Shown here in pieces: positions 6,638-14,770 of a stretch of 15,983 bases of DNA; the stretch's first letter is position 1; every line of letters starts with the position of its first letter. Below the pieces are notes generated by a model, which was not told where the DNA came from, searched no databases, and saw only the letters and a program-made list of their open reading frames with translations. Origin of the DNA: Sulfurovaceae bacterium (lineage in GTDB: Bacteria; Campylobacterota; Campylobacteria; Campylobacterales; Sulfurovaceae). The DNA is taken from contig JAOZOG010000039.1 of NCBI GenBank assembly GCA_029933395.1, positions 1 to 15,983 on the forward strand. Direction: 5' to 3'. A program made the translations under genes and the position numbers.

Positions 6638-7744
6638 TTACAGCTTCTGCTTCAGCTTTTTGATCCTTGCATTGGCTCTTTTGAGACTCTCACTTTTCAC
6701 TTCACCTGATTTGACCAAAGCGACAACAGTGTCGACAAGTGTTTTGGTCGAAGTCGTATGATTGGGATCGATCTGATTGCCAAAGAGCAGGATATCATCT
6801 CCGGCATTGATCGCCAGTTTGAGGGTATTTTTCAAACCATACTTTTTGCTGATCGCACCCATTTGGAGATCATCTGTGATGACCACGCCATGAAAGCCCA
6901 GTTTTTTACGCAACAGTCCATTGACTGTCTTTTGTGACAATGTTGCAGGGTAGGCCGAATCGATCTTTTTATTGAAAACATGTGCCACCATTACCGTATC
7001 CACCCTTCCCTGTCTGATCATACTCTGATAGGGTATCAGCTCACTTTTTTTCCACTGTGCCGTCACATCGACAAACCCTTTGTGTGTATCACCTGTCGAA
7101 GAGCCATGTCCGGGAAAGTGTTTGAGTGATGTCAATACACCCTGGCTGCGCATATTCTGTACAAAGATCGATGCGCAGTAAATAACTTTTTTGGGATCAG
7201 CGCCATAGGAACGGCCGAGTCCGTAGATCACATGGTTTTTGGGATTGATCGCCAGATCGACGACAGGGGCCAGATCGTAATTGATTCCGACACTCCTGAG
7301 CTCCTTTGCCATAGACGTATAGGTTTTCTTGATCTGCTCATAGGGCATCTTGCCGACATCGACTGCTTTGGGGAATTTGCCATAGAAGCCATAGGCACTC
7401 TTGAGCCTCTGCACACGGCCGCCCTCCTGATCGACTGCGATAAGAAGCTTGTGGTCTCTGCTGCATGCCTGCAACTCTTTGGTCAATTGCGCCAACTGCT
7501 TTTTGCTGGAGATATTTTTCGGCTTCGTTTTGTCTACGGGATTGAAATCGAAAAGAATCACCCCTGCCAGATCATACTGATGAATATCGTTACAGATCTG
7601 ACTTCCCGGCCTGGCAGTCGTACCATGAAAACCTACCATCAACATACCTCCCGCCAGTTTTTCCAGCGAGGAGGTACCCGAAGCAGATACGGATGTCTGT
7701 ATCAAAAAATATAACATTGCCACAGAGAGAATATATTTAATCAT
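6638..7744 (-). CDS. Exported glycoside hydrolase family 3, NagZ-like beta-N-acetylhexosaminidase
   Basis: The ATG at 7744 is preferred over an in-frame ATG 12 codons upstream because it has an SD (AAGGAATT) and begins a signal peptide (MIKYILSVAMLYFLIQTSVSA). The 368-residue protein matches the single-domain NagZ type. Numbered from this start it has VDQEGGRVQRL (104-114), KHFPGHG (208-214) followed by the acid/base pair in GDTH (Asp219, His221), and the nucleophile Asp291 in ITDDLQMGAI. Such enzymes release beta-linked GlcNAc from peptidoglycan fragments or other GlcNAc glycans. Classical NagZ is cytoplasmic; here the leader suggests periplasmic or lipid-anchored action. It is convergent with the Crp/Fnr gene (23-bp gap) and divergent from the thioredoxin-like pair. 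Confidence 0.9.
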   Translation of the reverse strand: MIKYILSVAMLYFLIQTSVSASGTSSLEKLAGGMLMVGFHGTTARPGSQICNDIHQYDLAGVILFDFNPVDKTKPKNISSKKQLAQLTKELQACSRDHKLLIAVDQEGGRVQRLKSAYGFYGKFPKAVDVGKMPYEQIKKTYTSMAKELRSVGINYDLAPVVDLAINPKNHVIYGLGRSYGADPKKVIYCASIFVQNMRSQGVLTSLKHFPGHGSSTGDTHKGFVDVTAQWKKSELIPYQSMIRQGRVDTVMVAHVFNKKIDSAYPATLSQKTVNGLLRKKLGFHGVVITDDLQMGAISKKYGLKNTLKLAINAGDDILLFGNQIDPNHTTSTKTLVDTVVALVKSGEVKSESLKRANARIKKLKQKL

Positions 7745-7756
7745 AGTAATTCCTTG

Positions 7757-7788
7757 AGTGTATAATAAAAATATTTTCATTATACACT
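7757..7788. promoter_or_regulatory. 32-bp near-perfect palindrome with two opposed TATAAT boxes
   Basis: AGTGTATAAT (7757-7766) and ATTATACACT (7779-7788) are perfect 10-bp inverted arms. The centre is also self-complementary except for one pair, so 15 of 16 pairs match. Each arm contains a TATAAT: the right arm supplies a well-placed minus-strand -10 (7784-7779) for the glycosidase gene, about 35 bp before its ATG; the left arm gives a plus-strand one. It may be a promoter with an overlapping operator, a divergent promoter, or a leader hairpin. Confidence 0.6.
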
Positions 7789-7860
7789 TGCGAACTTACA
7801 CTATTTACTTCTGTTTACCATTTTGTAGTACACTACACGATTATTACATAGTTACTTGTG

Positions 7861-7866
7861 TATAAT
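7861..7866 (+). promoter_or_regulatory. -10 box for the thioredoxin-like gene pair
   Basis: A perfect TATAAT, preceded by the same GTG as in the palindrome 100 bp upstream, sits 32 bp before the first ATG, giving a leader of about 26 nt. No good -35 hexamer is visible. Confidence 0.6.
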
Positions 7867-7898
7867 TGCTTCAATATTTCAACAAAAAGGCACACAAA

Positions 7899-8417
7899 AT
7901 GAAAAAAATTCTGGCGTCTCTACTGCTTATCGCTTCACTCCTGACAATTTCACAGGCAGAAGAGGCCAAAGTAGATAAACTGACAATGACGACAACGGAT
8001 GGCAAAACCCTGCATATGACCGGCACGACAACAGGCCTTGTCTTTGAAGAGTACAAGGGGAAAATTGTTTTTCTTGAGTTTTTCGGGCACCGCTGTCCAC
8101 CCTGTCTGAAGTCAATCGGGCACTACAAGAGATTGCAGGCCAAGTACAAAGACAAACTTGCCATCATTGCGGTAGAAGTACAAGGATTGAGCGATTCCCA
8201 GCTCAAAGACTTTGTCAAAGAGAAAGGGATCAATTATGTCACGATCTCTCAAAGCAATTCAGGCCAACTCGTGCCCTACGTTTCCGCCAGAGCACAATGG
8301 CAGGGGGCGATTCCCTTCCTGATTATCCTGGACAAAAAGGGTGACGTACAGCTGGTTCAACCGGGAATGCTTCCCGAATCGGGACTTGAAAGCGCGATCG
8401 AGCAACTATCCAAATAG
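7899..8417 (+). CDS. Exported thioredoxin-like protein (TlpA/ResA-like), CPPC active site
   Basis: The ATG at 7899 has a SD (AAAAAGG, 8 nt away) and starts a clean signal peptide (MKKILASLLLIASLLTISQA). The 172-residue protein carries a thioredoxin fold: strand IVFLEFFG, active site HRCPPC (Cys66 and Cys69), strand LAIIAVEV, and the cis-Pro loop GAIPF (Pro139). The Trp that usually precedes the first Cys is replaced, giving GHRCPPC. Exported TlpA/ResA-type proteins reduce apocytochrome c CXXCH or other periplasmic disulfides; a CPPC motif does not by itself tell reductant from oxidant. It is followed 23 bp later by a paralogue, probably in one operon. Confidence 0.87.
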   Translation: MKKILASLLLIASLLTISQAEEAKVDKLTMTTTDGKTLHMTGTTTGLVFEEYKGKIVFLEFFGHRCPPCLKSIGHYKRLQAKYKDKLAIIAVEVQGLSDSQLKDFVKEKGINYVTISQSNSGQLVPYVSARAQWQGAIPFLIILDKKGDVQLVQPGMLPESGLESAIEQLSK

Positions 8418-8440
8418 TTTCTCCCCACAAAGGAAAGTCG

Positions 8441-8950
8441 ATGAAAAAAATACTTATATTGATGGTGCTGGCACTCTCGCTCGTCACCCTGGGTCACGCA
8501 GCGGGAGAGAAGACGGCAATCAAAAGCGTAAAGGGCAAAGTACTTCACGCCAGCAAGACGGATAAGGGCCTGCTCTTCGATGAGCTGAAAGGAAAAGTCC
8601 TCTTCGTGGAGATCTACGGCCACCGATGCCCCTACTGCATCAAAGCCATCGACCCCTACAACGCACTACAGGAAAAATACAAAGCGAAGCTTGCGATTGT
8701 CTCCATCGAAGTAGGTGGATACAATGAAGAGCAGCTCAAAAATTTCGATGATCTCTATGGCATCGACTATATCAATATTTCCCAAAAAGAGGCAGACTGG
8801 CTCGTCCCCTATGTCAGCCAGATAGGCGCTTACCGGGGGATGATCCCCTTCCTTGCAATCTTCGACAAAAGCGGAAACTTCTACAAATCTTTTTCCGGAC
8901 CGGTTTCGAAGCAGGAACTCGAGAAGATTATCGGAGACCTTTCGAAATAA
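8441..8950 (+). CDS. Exported thioredoxin-like protein, CPYC active site (paralogue of the preceding gene)
   Basis: This 169-residue protein has a signal peptide (MKKILILMVLALSLVTLGHA) and a SD (AAAGGAAAG). The thioredoxin fold shows VLFVEIYG, HRCPYC (Cys63, Cys66), LAIVSIEVGG and the cis-Pro loop GMIPF (Pro136). It is alignable over its full length with the preceding protein (shared GLxFxExKGK, GHRCPxC, QLVPYVS/WLVPYVS and IPFLxIxDK blocks), so the pair comes from a tandem duplication. CPYC is the motif typical of glutaredoxins, which suggests a different redox potential or partner from the CPPC copy. The role is inferred to be periplasmic thiol-disulfide exchange. Confidence 0.87.
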   Translation: MKKILILMVLALSLVTLGHAAGEKTAIKSVKGKVLHASKTDKGLLFDELKGKVLFVEIYGHRCPYCIKAIDPYNALQEKYKAKLAIVSIEVGGYNEEQLKNFDDLYGIDYINISQKEADWLVPYVSQIGAYRGMIPFLAIFDKSGNFYKSFSGPVSKQELEKIIGDLSK

Positions 8951-8977
8951 TCCGATGATATTCGAACAAGTTCAAGA

Positions 8978-9019
8978 GTCCAGATTTGCCTGAAGTCGGC
9001 AATTTGGACCCTCCGACTT
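8978..9019. terminator. Overlapping alternative hairpins between trx pair and dprA
   Basis: GTCCAGATTTGCC (8978-8990) can pair imperfectly with GGCAATTTGGAC (8998-9009). AAGTCGG (8993-8999) pairs perfectly with CCGACTT (9013-9019). The two foldings exclude each other. The spot, between two convergent genes, suits a terminator, but neither strand shows a proper T-run after the stem, so Rho-independent function is uncertain. Confidence 0.35.
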
Positions 9020-9066
9020 GTGCGAGAATGATTGAATATTCTGCAATACCCACACAATAATCCAAT

Positions 9067-9840
9067 TCAACTTAGGCGAATCAAGCCATTCTCCACAAAA
9101 ATCATCCCCTCCAACTCTGCCTCGTAAACGCGCTCACCAAACTGCTCCAGTGCCTCATCGAGTGTCGGTGTATTTTGGCAAAAGTAGAAAAATTCATCTT
9201 TGATCACGCCATCATCCACTGCTTTCCCGAATCCTGAAGCAAATGTTTCGATGTCGTAAATTGGTTCCGCCAGCCCTTCTCTCAGCAGATAATTCGTCCC
9301 CCTGCTCTCACCGATACGCTGTGTGAGCACATAAATCGGCTTCTCCATCTCCAGGGCATACTCGACACTCCGCATCGAACCGCTCTTTTCATCCGCCTCC
9401 GTCACGATCAGCAACTCACCAAGAGCCACTACCAGTTCATTGCGCAGGACAAAACTCCACGCCGTCGACCTGAACCCCGGCTCGAACTGGCTCAGCGTCA
9501 AACCCTCTTTTTCGATCGATTCGATCAAATCACGATTGACAACAGGGTAACGAATATCGATCCCCGTCGCCATCACCGCGATCGTATTCTCCGGTCCAGC
9601 TCCCTGATGGGCGATCGCATCCACCCCCATCGCAGCCCCACTGACGATACAGACACCTCTCCTGGAAAGTGCCCTGGCCAGTTCGTATGTCATCTGCCGG
9701 GTATAGGCCGAGGGACGTCTCGTACCGACGATAGAGACTTTTGGCCTCTTGAGCAGTCCGGGATCCCCCTGATAATGGAGCTTCTCCGGCAACTTTTTCA
9801 TCGCTTCCAATTCTGACGGCAATATCTCAAGTGTCTGCAT
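9067..9840 (-). CDS. dprA: DNA processing protein DprA (Smf)
   Basis: The start at 9840 (MQTLEILPSELEAM) has an SD-like AGAGG, whereas the open frame seven codons longer would begin with TTG. The 257-residue product is a short DprA: Rossmann-like core with VGTRRPS (38-44), VSGAAMGVDAIAHQGA (66-81), RYPVVN, FVLRNELVVALG (the family's F-x-RN-x-I-A-x-L-S element, RN at 133-134) and KSGSM, then a small C-terminal winged-helix-like region ending LEGMIFVENGLIRLS. DprA binds single-stranded DNA entering during natural transformation and loads RecA on it. Its presence implies, but does not prove, competence. It stands alone, convergent with the thioredoxin-like genes and divergent from the cytochrome gene. 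Confidence 0.92.
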   Translation of the reverse strand: MQTLEILPSELEAMKKLPEKLHYQGDPGLLKRPKVSIVGTRRPSAYTRQMTYELARALSRRGVCIVSGAAMGVDAIAHQGAGPENTIAVMATGIDIRYPVVNRDLIESIEKEGLTLSQFEPGFRSTAWSFVLRNELVVALGELLIVTEADEKSGSMRSVEYALEMEKPIYVLTQRIGESRGTNYLLREGLAEPIYDIETFASGFGKAVDDGVIKDEFFYFCQNTPTLDEALEQFGERVYEAELEGMIFVENGLIRLS

Positions 9841-10063
9841 CAAAACCTCTTTACTATTCAAATATACTGTTGATATGATATCGAATCAATAGCGGCAAGT
9901 ATCATTTTCTGACAATTTGAAAGTATTCAGATAGCATATGAAACCATGTACAAACAGGAGTACTATATTTCGGTGGTCAACAAACCCTTTTCATAGAACA
10001 TTTATCAAAAAAAGTATATCCTAATCATTATCCTTTCAAATTTTTAAACCTAAGGCCTCTCGA

Positions 10064-12535
10064 ATGAAAAAACTTCTTCTACTGCTACTCCTGTTAACCC
10101 TGACCACTTTTGGCATCACACTCTACCCCATCGGTGACAAAAAAATACCCACCCCCCAAGCAGTTCCGGAGAAAGTAAGTCATTCTGCTGCTCCGGAATC
10201 AAAAAACAGCTGCCTCTCCTGCCACCAGGGCATCGAACATATCCGAGAACCGCAGTCAAAGATGATGAAAGCGATCTTCAAAAAAGCGGAAAAGGCTGGT
10301 GCCAAAGGAAATGACTGTGTCGTCTGTCACGGCGGAAACCCTGCATCGAGAAACAAAGAGAAAGCCCATAGCGGTACACTCCCTTACTTCGAAAACCACA
10401 GAGGCCCCAAAGCTTTCTATCCCTCCCCGGGCAGTCCCTGGATCAACGACAATACCTGCGGGATGTGCCACCCCAAACAGGTCGCTTCGCAGTGGAATAA
10501 CCTGATGAATACCGAAGGAGGCAAGATCCACGGGGCACTCTGGGGCTTCGGCGCCAAAGAGGGTTACAACCATACCGCCAGTAACTTCGACGGTGAAAAT
10601 ATCCACAAACGTATCGGCACCAAAGTCTATCAAAACTACATGAAGAAACTCTCCGAAGAGCAACCCAACGCCTTCCCCAAAAAGATGCACGAGATCCCCA
10701 AAGCCCCAACCGCTGACGAGATCGAAAAGGACCCTTCTCTCTCCGTCTACACCTACCTGCGTCAGGAGTGTCTGCGCTGCCATACCAGCGGCAAGGGGCG
10801 CAAGCGCAGAGGTGACTACCGGGGAATCGGCTGCTCCTCCTGCCATATCCCCTACTCCAACGAAGGACTCTACGAAGGCAAAGACCCCACGATCGATCGC
10901 AAGGAGCACGGCCACCTGCTCGTCCACGCCATCCAGTCCTCCCGCAAAGTCAAAGTCCAGGTCCACGACATCAACTACAGCGGTATCCCCGTCGAGACCT
11001 GCACCACCTGTCACAACCGCGGCAAACGGATCGGGGTAAGCTACCAGGGGCTGATGGAGACGGAGTACCAGTCCACCTTCGATGACGAAGGCAACGGCCA
11101 GCCCAAGCTCCACACCAAGCGCTACCTCCACCTCCAGGAGGATATCCACTACTCCAAAGGGATGCTCTGTCAGGATTGCCACACCTCCATCGACCACCAC
11201 GGCGACGGCTTCATTACGGGTGCCAATCTCGGGGCAGTAGAAATCGAATGTCAGGACTGCCACGGCACGACTGACAAATACCCCTGGGAGCTGCCGCTGG
11301 GCTACTCCGACGAGTTCGAAATATCACCCAAAACCGGCAAGGCACGGGGCACCACCAAGACACTCGCCAGCTACCTCCGGCAGGGTGCCATCCCCAAAGA
11401 TACCGGCGATGGCTTCCTCCTCTCGGCACGCGGCAACCCCCTCACCAAAGCGGTGCGCAAGGGTGACAAAGTCGTGATGCATCTCGCCTCGGGCAAAGAT
11501 ATCACCCTCACCCCACTCAAAAAGCTCAAAGAGGAGAACAAGCTCTCCAAAGAGGGACTCGTCGCAATGGACCAGATCAAAGCCCACACCGACCGTCTCG
11601 AGTGCTACACCTGCCACGCCAGCTGGGCGCCGCAGTGCTACGGCTGCCATGTCAAGATCGACTACTCCGGCGGTAAGCAAAACCCTGACTACCTCGCCGC
11701 CTCACACAGCCACCACAACGGCGTCACCGGCGACCATACCAATCTCAAAGATTTCCTCGTCGACGGCAAAGTCACGGAGACACGCAGCTACCTGAGATGG
11801 GAAGATCCTGCTCTGGCACAGAACGGCGAAGGCCGAATCTCGCCCGTCATCCCCGGCTGCCAGGTGATCCTCACCGTGATCGGCAAGGATGGCAAAGCCA
11901 AACTTCAGAACCATATCTTCAAACTCAAAGGGATGGAGATCAACGGCACGGTCGATACACCAGAAGATGGTGTCAACTCTATCGTCATGTCCCCCGTCAA
12001 TCCCCACACGATCACCAAAAAAGGGCGAAGCTGCGAAAGCTGCCACGCCAGTGAAAAGGCACTGGGCTACGGGATCAAAGGCGGCAAATACTTCGCCGAC
12101 CAGACCAAAACGACGATCGTCGACTTGATGACCGCCGATCAGAGAGTCCTGCCCAGTCAGGTCGACGAGCAGATCCCTGCCATCCCCAACCTCAAAGACG
12201 ACCTCTCCCGCTTTATCGACGAGAACGGCACCCAGCTTCAGACCGTCGGCAACCACTGGAAACTCTCCCAGGCGATGGATAATGAAACCCGAGCCAAAGT
12301 GGACCGAAGAGGTGTCTGCCTCAGCTGCCATCAGGAGATGCCCAGTAAAGATCTCGCTGTCTCGCTGATGACGCACACGGCAGAGATGGCGGGTGTCAAG
12401 ATCGATAATGAAATGCATAAAAATATCGTGCACAAAAGCCTGCTGCTGAGTGCCTGGATACAGGTATTGGGCGGACTGTTACTGGGCGGTGGTATCATAT
12501 ATTGGTATCTGAGAAGGAGAAAACGGCAGCCGTAA
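10064..12535 (+). CDS. Membrane-anchored 12-heme c-type cytochrome
   Basis: This 823-residue protein has twelve CXXCH motifs at residues 50, 85, 132, 236, 257, 313, 369, 396, 514, 525, 657 and 752. Only one further Cys exists (599), so nearly all Cys bind heme. A Leu-rich N-terminal segment (4-20) is a signal or uncleaved anchor, and a second hydrophobic helix at about 794-815 ends in RRRKRQP, placing the heme domain in the periplasm with a cytoplasmic C-terminus. Hemes 9 and 10 are packed in CYTCHASWAPQCYGCH. Many extra His can serve as distal ligands. It resembles no NrfA, Hao or MccA that I recognise (no CX15CH, no CXXCK). A role as electron conduit or oxidoreductase is inferred; substrate unknown. 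It is a single-gene unit with a modest SD (AAGG). Confidence 0.88.
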   Translation: MKKLLLLLLLLTLTTFGITLYPIGDKKIPTPQAVPEKVSHSAAPESKNSCLSCHQGIEHIREPQSKMMKAIFKKAEKAGAKGNDCVVCHGGNPASRNKEKAHSGTLPYFENHRGPKAFYPSPGSPWINDNTCGMCHPKQVASQWNNLMNTEGGKIHGALWGFGAKEGYNHTASNFDGENIHKRIGTKVYQNYMKKLSEEQPNAFPKKMHEIPKAPTADEIEKDPSLSVYTYLRQECLRCHTSGKGRKRRGDYRGIGCSSCHIPYSNEGLYEGKDPTIDRKEHGHLLVHAIQSSRKVKVQVHDINYSGIPVETCTTCHNRGKRIGVSYQGLMETEYQSTFDDEGNGQPKLHTKRYLHLQEDIHYSKGMLCQDCHTSIDHHGDGFITGANLGAVEIECQDCHGTTDKYPWELPLGYSDEFEISPKTGKARGTTKTLASYLRQGAIPKDTGDGFLLSARGNPLTKAVRKGDKVVMHLASGKDITLTPLKKLKEENKLSKEGLVAMDQIKAHTDRLECYTCHASWAPQCYGCHVKIDYSGGKQNPDYLAASHSHHNGVTGDHTNLKDFLVDGKVTETRSYLRWEDPALAQNGEGRISPVIPGCQVILTVIGKDGKAKLQNHIFKLKGMEINGTVDTPEDGVNSIVMSPVNPHTITKKGRSCESCHASEKALGYGIKGGKYFADQTKTTIVDLMTADQRVLPSQVDEQIPAIPNLKDDLSRFIDENGTQLQTVGNHWKLSQAMDNETRAKVDRRGVCLSCHQEMPSKDLAVSLMTHTAEMAGVKIDNEMHKNIVHKSLLLSAWIQVLGGLLLGGGIIYWYLRRRKRQP

Positions 12536-12538
12536 CCA

Positions 12539-12554
12539 AGAGTCGTATGACTCT
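12539..12554 (+). terminator. Small hairpin after the cytochrome gene
   Basis: AGAGTC-GTAT-GACTCT forms a perfect 6-bp stem with a 4-nt loop right after the cytochrome stop codon. It is followed by GCTTCTCC rather than a T-run, so it is at best a weak terminator or an RNA 3'-end stabiliser. Confidence 0.35.
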
Positions 12555-12612
12555 GCTTCTCCTTCCGGCACCAAAACAGACTTTCGCATTTATCTCAGAG
12601 GGAGATTGTGGT

Positions 12613-12618
12613 AGAATT
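12613..12618 (+). promoter_or_regulatory. Possible -10 box for the patatin gene
   Basis: TAGAAT lies 42 bp upstream of the GTG start of the patatin-like gene. No convincing -35 is seen; assignment is tentative. Confidence 0.3.
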
Positions 12619-12660
12619 TATCAAGATGAATAAATGATAGCCATCCAAAAAGGATAAAAT

Positions 12661-14763
12661 GTGAAGAGAATTCTATTTAAATTGACTGTTATCTTGTGCA
12701 TCGCACAAGGCCTGCTCTCTGCCGATGACAACCGTACCGACGAGAGGCCGACGATCGAATTTGCCATGGTCATCAGTGGCGGTGTCAGTCTGGGTGCATA
12801 CGAAGCGGGCTATAACTGGGCGCTGATCAAGATGCTATCGGAGATCAAGGCCAAAGATCCTGAGATCGTACCGCATCTCAAATCGGTAGCGGGTGCATCG
12901 GCTGGATCGATCAACGCCTTGCTGACAGCCGTCTACTGGTGCCAAAAAGAGTCGATCCCTTATCAAAACAGTATCGATGACAACCTCTTTTATGAAACCT
13001 GGGTACACCTGGGTCTCGAGGATCTTGTCATCGAAGGTGAAGACCCGCACAACAAAAGCACACTCTTCACCCGAAAAGCACTGCGCGATAAGGCTAGACA
13101 GATTATGGAGCATATGAGCAAACCGATCTACAGGGAGGGGTGCTCGATTCCGATGGGTTTCGCGGTGACAAAAGTGACACCGATTGTCGAAGAGTTCCAG
13201 GGGATCAAGATCAAGAACCAGACCTTTTCCGTACCACTCACCTTCGAAGTCAAGAACAAAAAAGCAGGGATCAGCAATCTCGAAATGCCTCCAAGCACAG
13301 CCTTCTATATCTCCATACCCGGTATCGAGAAGGACTATACCAAGGTGACGGATGTCCTCTTCGCATCCTCTGCATTCCCCGGAGCTTTTCAGCAGGTCAA
13401 ACTCCGCTACGGCTACAAAGGCAAAGTCTATTCGCACTATTTTATCGATGGCGGTGCCTACAACAATATCCCGCTGCAGCTGGCGACAGAACTTGATCCC
13501 GCAGCAAGGCTCTTCATCTTTATGGACCCGAGCAATATGCGCAAACAGCCAAAGCTGAAGAGTGAAGCGGAAGAGGAGGCGCCACCCGTTGGATTCCTGA
13601 CAGCCAATCTCTCACCCTTGACCAGCGCAGTCGAAATCTATCAACAGATGAACCTCTACAATGCCATCAACCAGTACTTCAGAAACAATCCAAGCAGAAA
13701 GCTGGTACTCTCTTCGAGATTTCACCCCCTGACTGCGGGCTACTTGGAACATTTCGGTGCCTTCCTGGATGAAAACTTCCGTCTCTACGACTACTATGTC
13801 GGTGTCTACGATGCCATCTACCACCTCGCAGAACGTCTGCGGACCAAAAAGAAGTTCAAGCATTTCACACAAATAGCACTGATGAATGGGCTGATGAAGC
13901 ACCTCGATATCGAGAAAAAACACGAGGCAATGACTGCCTACCGTTTCTTTCTCGCGACTGAATTCGGCACAGAAAAACCCAAGCGAGACAACCGATATGC
14001 CGCCATCTACTACGCTTTTGACAGAGAAAAGCCTGAGAGTATGCGCTACACCACAACTGAATTTACCGATTTTCTGGGTAAACTCGATATGCGCTATCTC
14101 CCCGTCAAAAAAGACTCTTTCCTCTCAGAAGCCAGACGTGATATCGACAGCTGGGCCAAACGCCCGCTCAGGGTGCTGGTCAGCCGCATCACCACTCTGG
14201 AAAACGACCGGGCCAAAGTCTATCCCGAATACAAAACCGTCGCCAAGGCGATCAGTATCGCCGCATGGGGTGGTGGCTCACTCATCAAAAAGAAGGAGGG
14301 GTGGGATATCCTCCCTCTCAATGCACCCGACGACAAAGGCGAAGAGAGCTTCCGAAACGCTATCCGCCTGCTGCCTTCGGAGATCGCGACCGATACAGTC
14401 AACGGCGGCCTGAGCCTGGGGTGGAGTGCCTACTGGTATGGAAAGATGGGCTTTCTCGATGGCTTTGAATTCAAACCCTCCTATAACTTCAATGAAGACA
14501 ATGGGGATTTTGTCCGAATGGATGTCAACACCTTTGCCGAATTTGACGATTTCGTCAAGTTTGGTGTGGGAATCAGCGCCTTTGGCAATGTCGAAGGGGA
14601 GTTCTACGAAAGAGATTCAGCATATGGCGCCAATGTCTTCATCGATCTGATGGACATCTTCAGGATTACCTATGTTCAACGGCATGGAAATATTGACGAC
14701 GACGAGTACTTCTATCTGGGCATCGAGAATATTCCCAGCCTGATCTACTGGCTGAACAGATAG
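12661..14763 (+). CDS. Exported patatin-like phospholipase with strand-rich C-terminal domain
   Basis: Translation begins at GTG (12661) with SD AAAAGGAT; the overlapping ATG two bases earlier is followed at once by a stop. A signal peptide (first 20 residues, ending GLLSA) leads to a patatin domain at about 32-300. It has the Gly-rich oxyanion loop GGVSLGAYEAG (40-50), the nucleophile elbow GASAG with Ser80, and the catalytic Asp263 in DGGAYNN, so the Ser-Asp dyad is intact. Patatin-family enzymes cleave acyl chains from phospholipids. The middle is helical. The last 120-130 residues alternate short aromatic, amphipathic strands (LSLGWSAYWYG, FEFKPSYNF, FVKFGVGISAFG, DEYFYLGIEN), suggesting a small beta-barrel or beta-sandwich that could sit in the outer membrane. 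It ends 7 bp from the convergent deacetylase gene. Confidence 0.88.
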   Translation: MKRILFKLTVILCIAQGLLSADDNRTDERPTIEFAMVISGGVSLGAYEAGYNWALIKMLSEIKAKDPEIVPHLKSVAGASAGSINALLTAVYWCQKESIPYQNSIDDNLFYETWVHLGLEDLVIEGEDPHNKSTLFTRKALRDKARQIMEHMSKPIYREGCSIPMGFAVTKVTPIVEEFQGIKIKNQTFSVPLTFEVKNKKAGISNLEMPPSTAFYISIPGIEKDYTKVTDVLFASSAFPGAFQQVKLRYGYKGKVYSHYFIDGGAYNNIPLQLATELDPAARLFIFMDPSNMRKQPKLKSEAEEEAPPVGFLTANLSPLTSAVEIYQQMNLYNAINQYFRNNPSRKLVLSSRFHPLTAGYLEHFGAFLDENFRLYDYYVGVYDAIYHLAERLRTKKKFKHFTQIALMNGLMKHLDIEKKHEAMTAYRFFLATEFGTEKPKRDNRYAAIYYAFDREKPESMRYTTTEFTDFLGKLDMRYLPVKKDSFLSEARRDIDSWAKRPLRVLVSRITTLENDRAKVYPEYKTVAKAISIAAWGGGSLIKKKEGWDILPLNAPDDKGEESFRNAIRLLPSEIATDTVNGGLSLGWSAYWYGKMGFLDGFEFKPSYNFNEDNGDFVRMDVNTFAEFDDFVKFGVGISAFGNVEGEFYERDSAYGANVFIDLMDIFRITYVQRHGNIDDDEYFYLGIENIPSLIYWLNR

Positions 14764-14770
14764 CCCAACG

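Noticed and set aside
9870..9889. TTGAT...ATCAA arms upstream of the cytochrome and dprA genes as an FNR box
   Set aside because: The arms are 10 bp apart instead of 4, so it is not a standard FNR/Crp site; no further support.
10256..11263. 335-codon minus-strand frame inside the cytochrome gene
   Set aside because: It is antisense to twelve in-frame heme motifs, has an unnatural Val/Gly/Asp-rich composition, and arises from the codon bias of the GC-rich cytochrome gene. The same applies to the 243-codon frame at 11702-12433.
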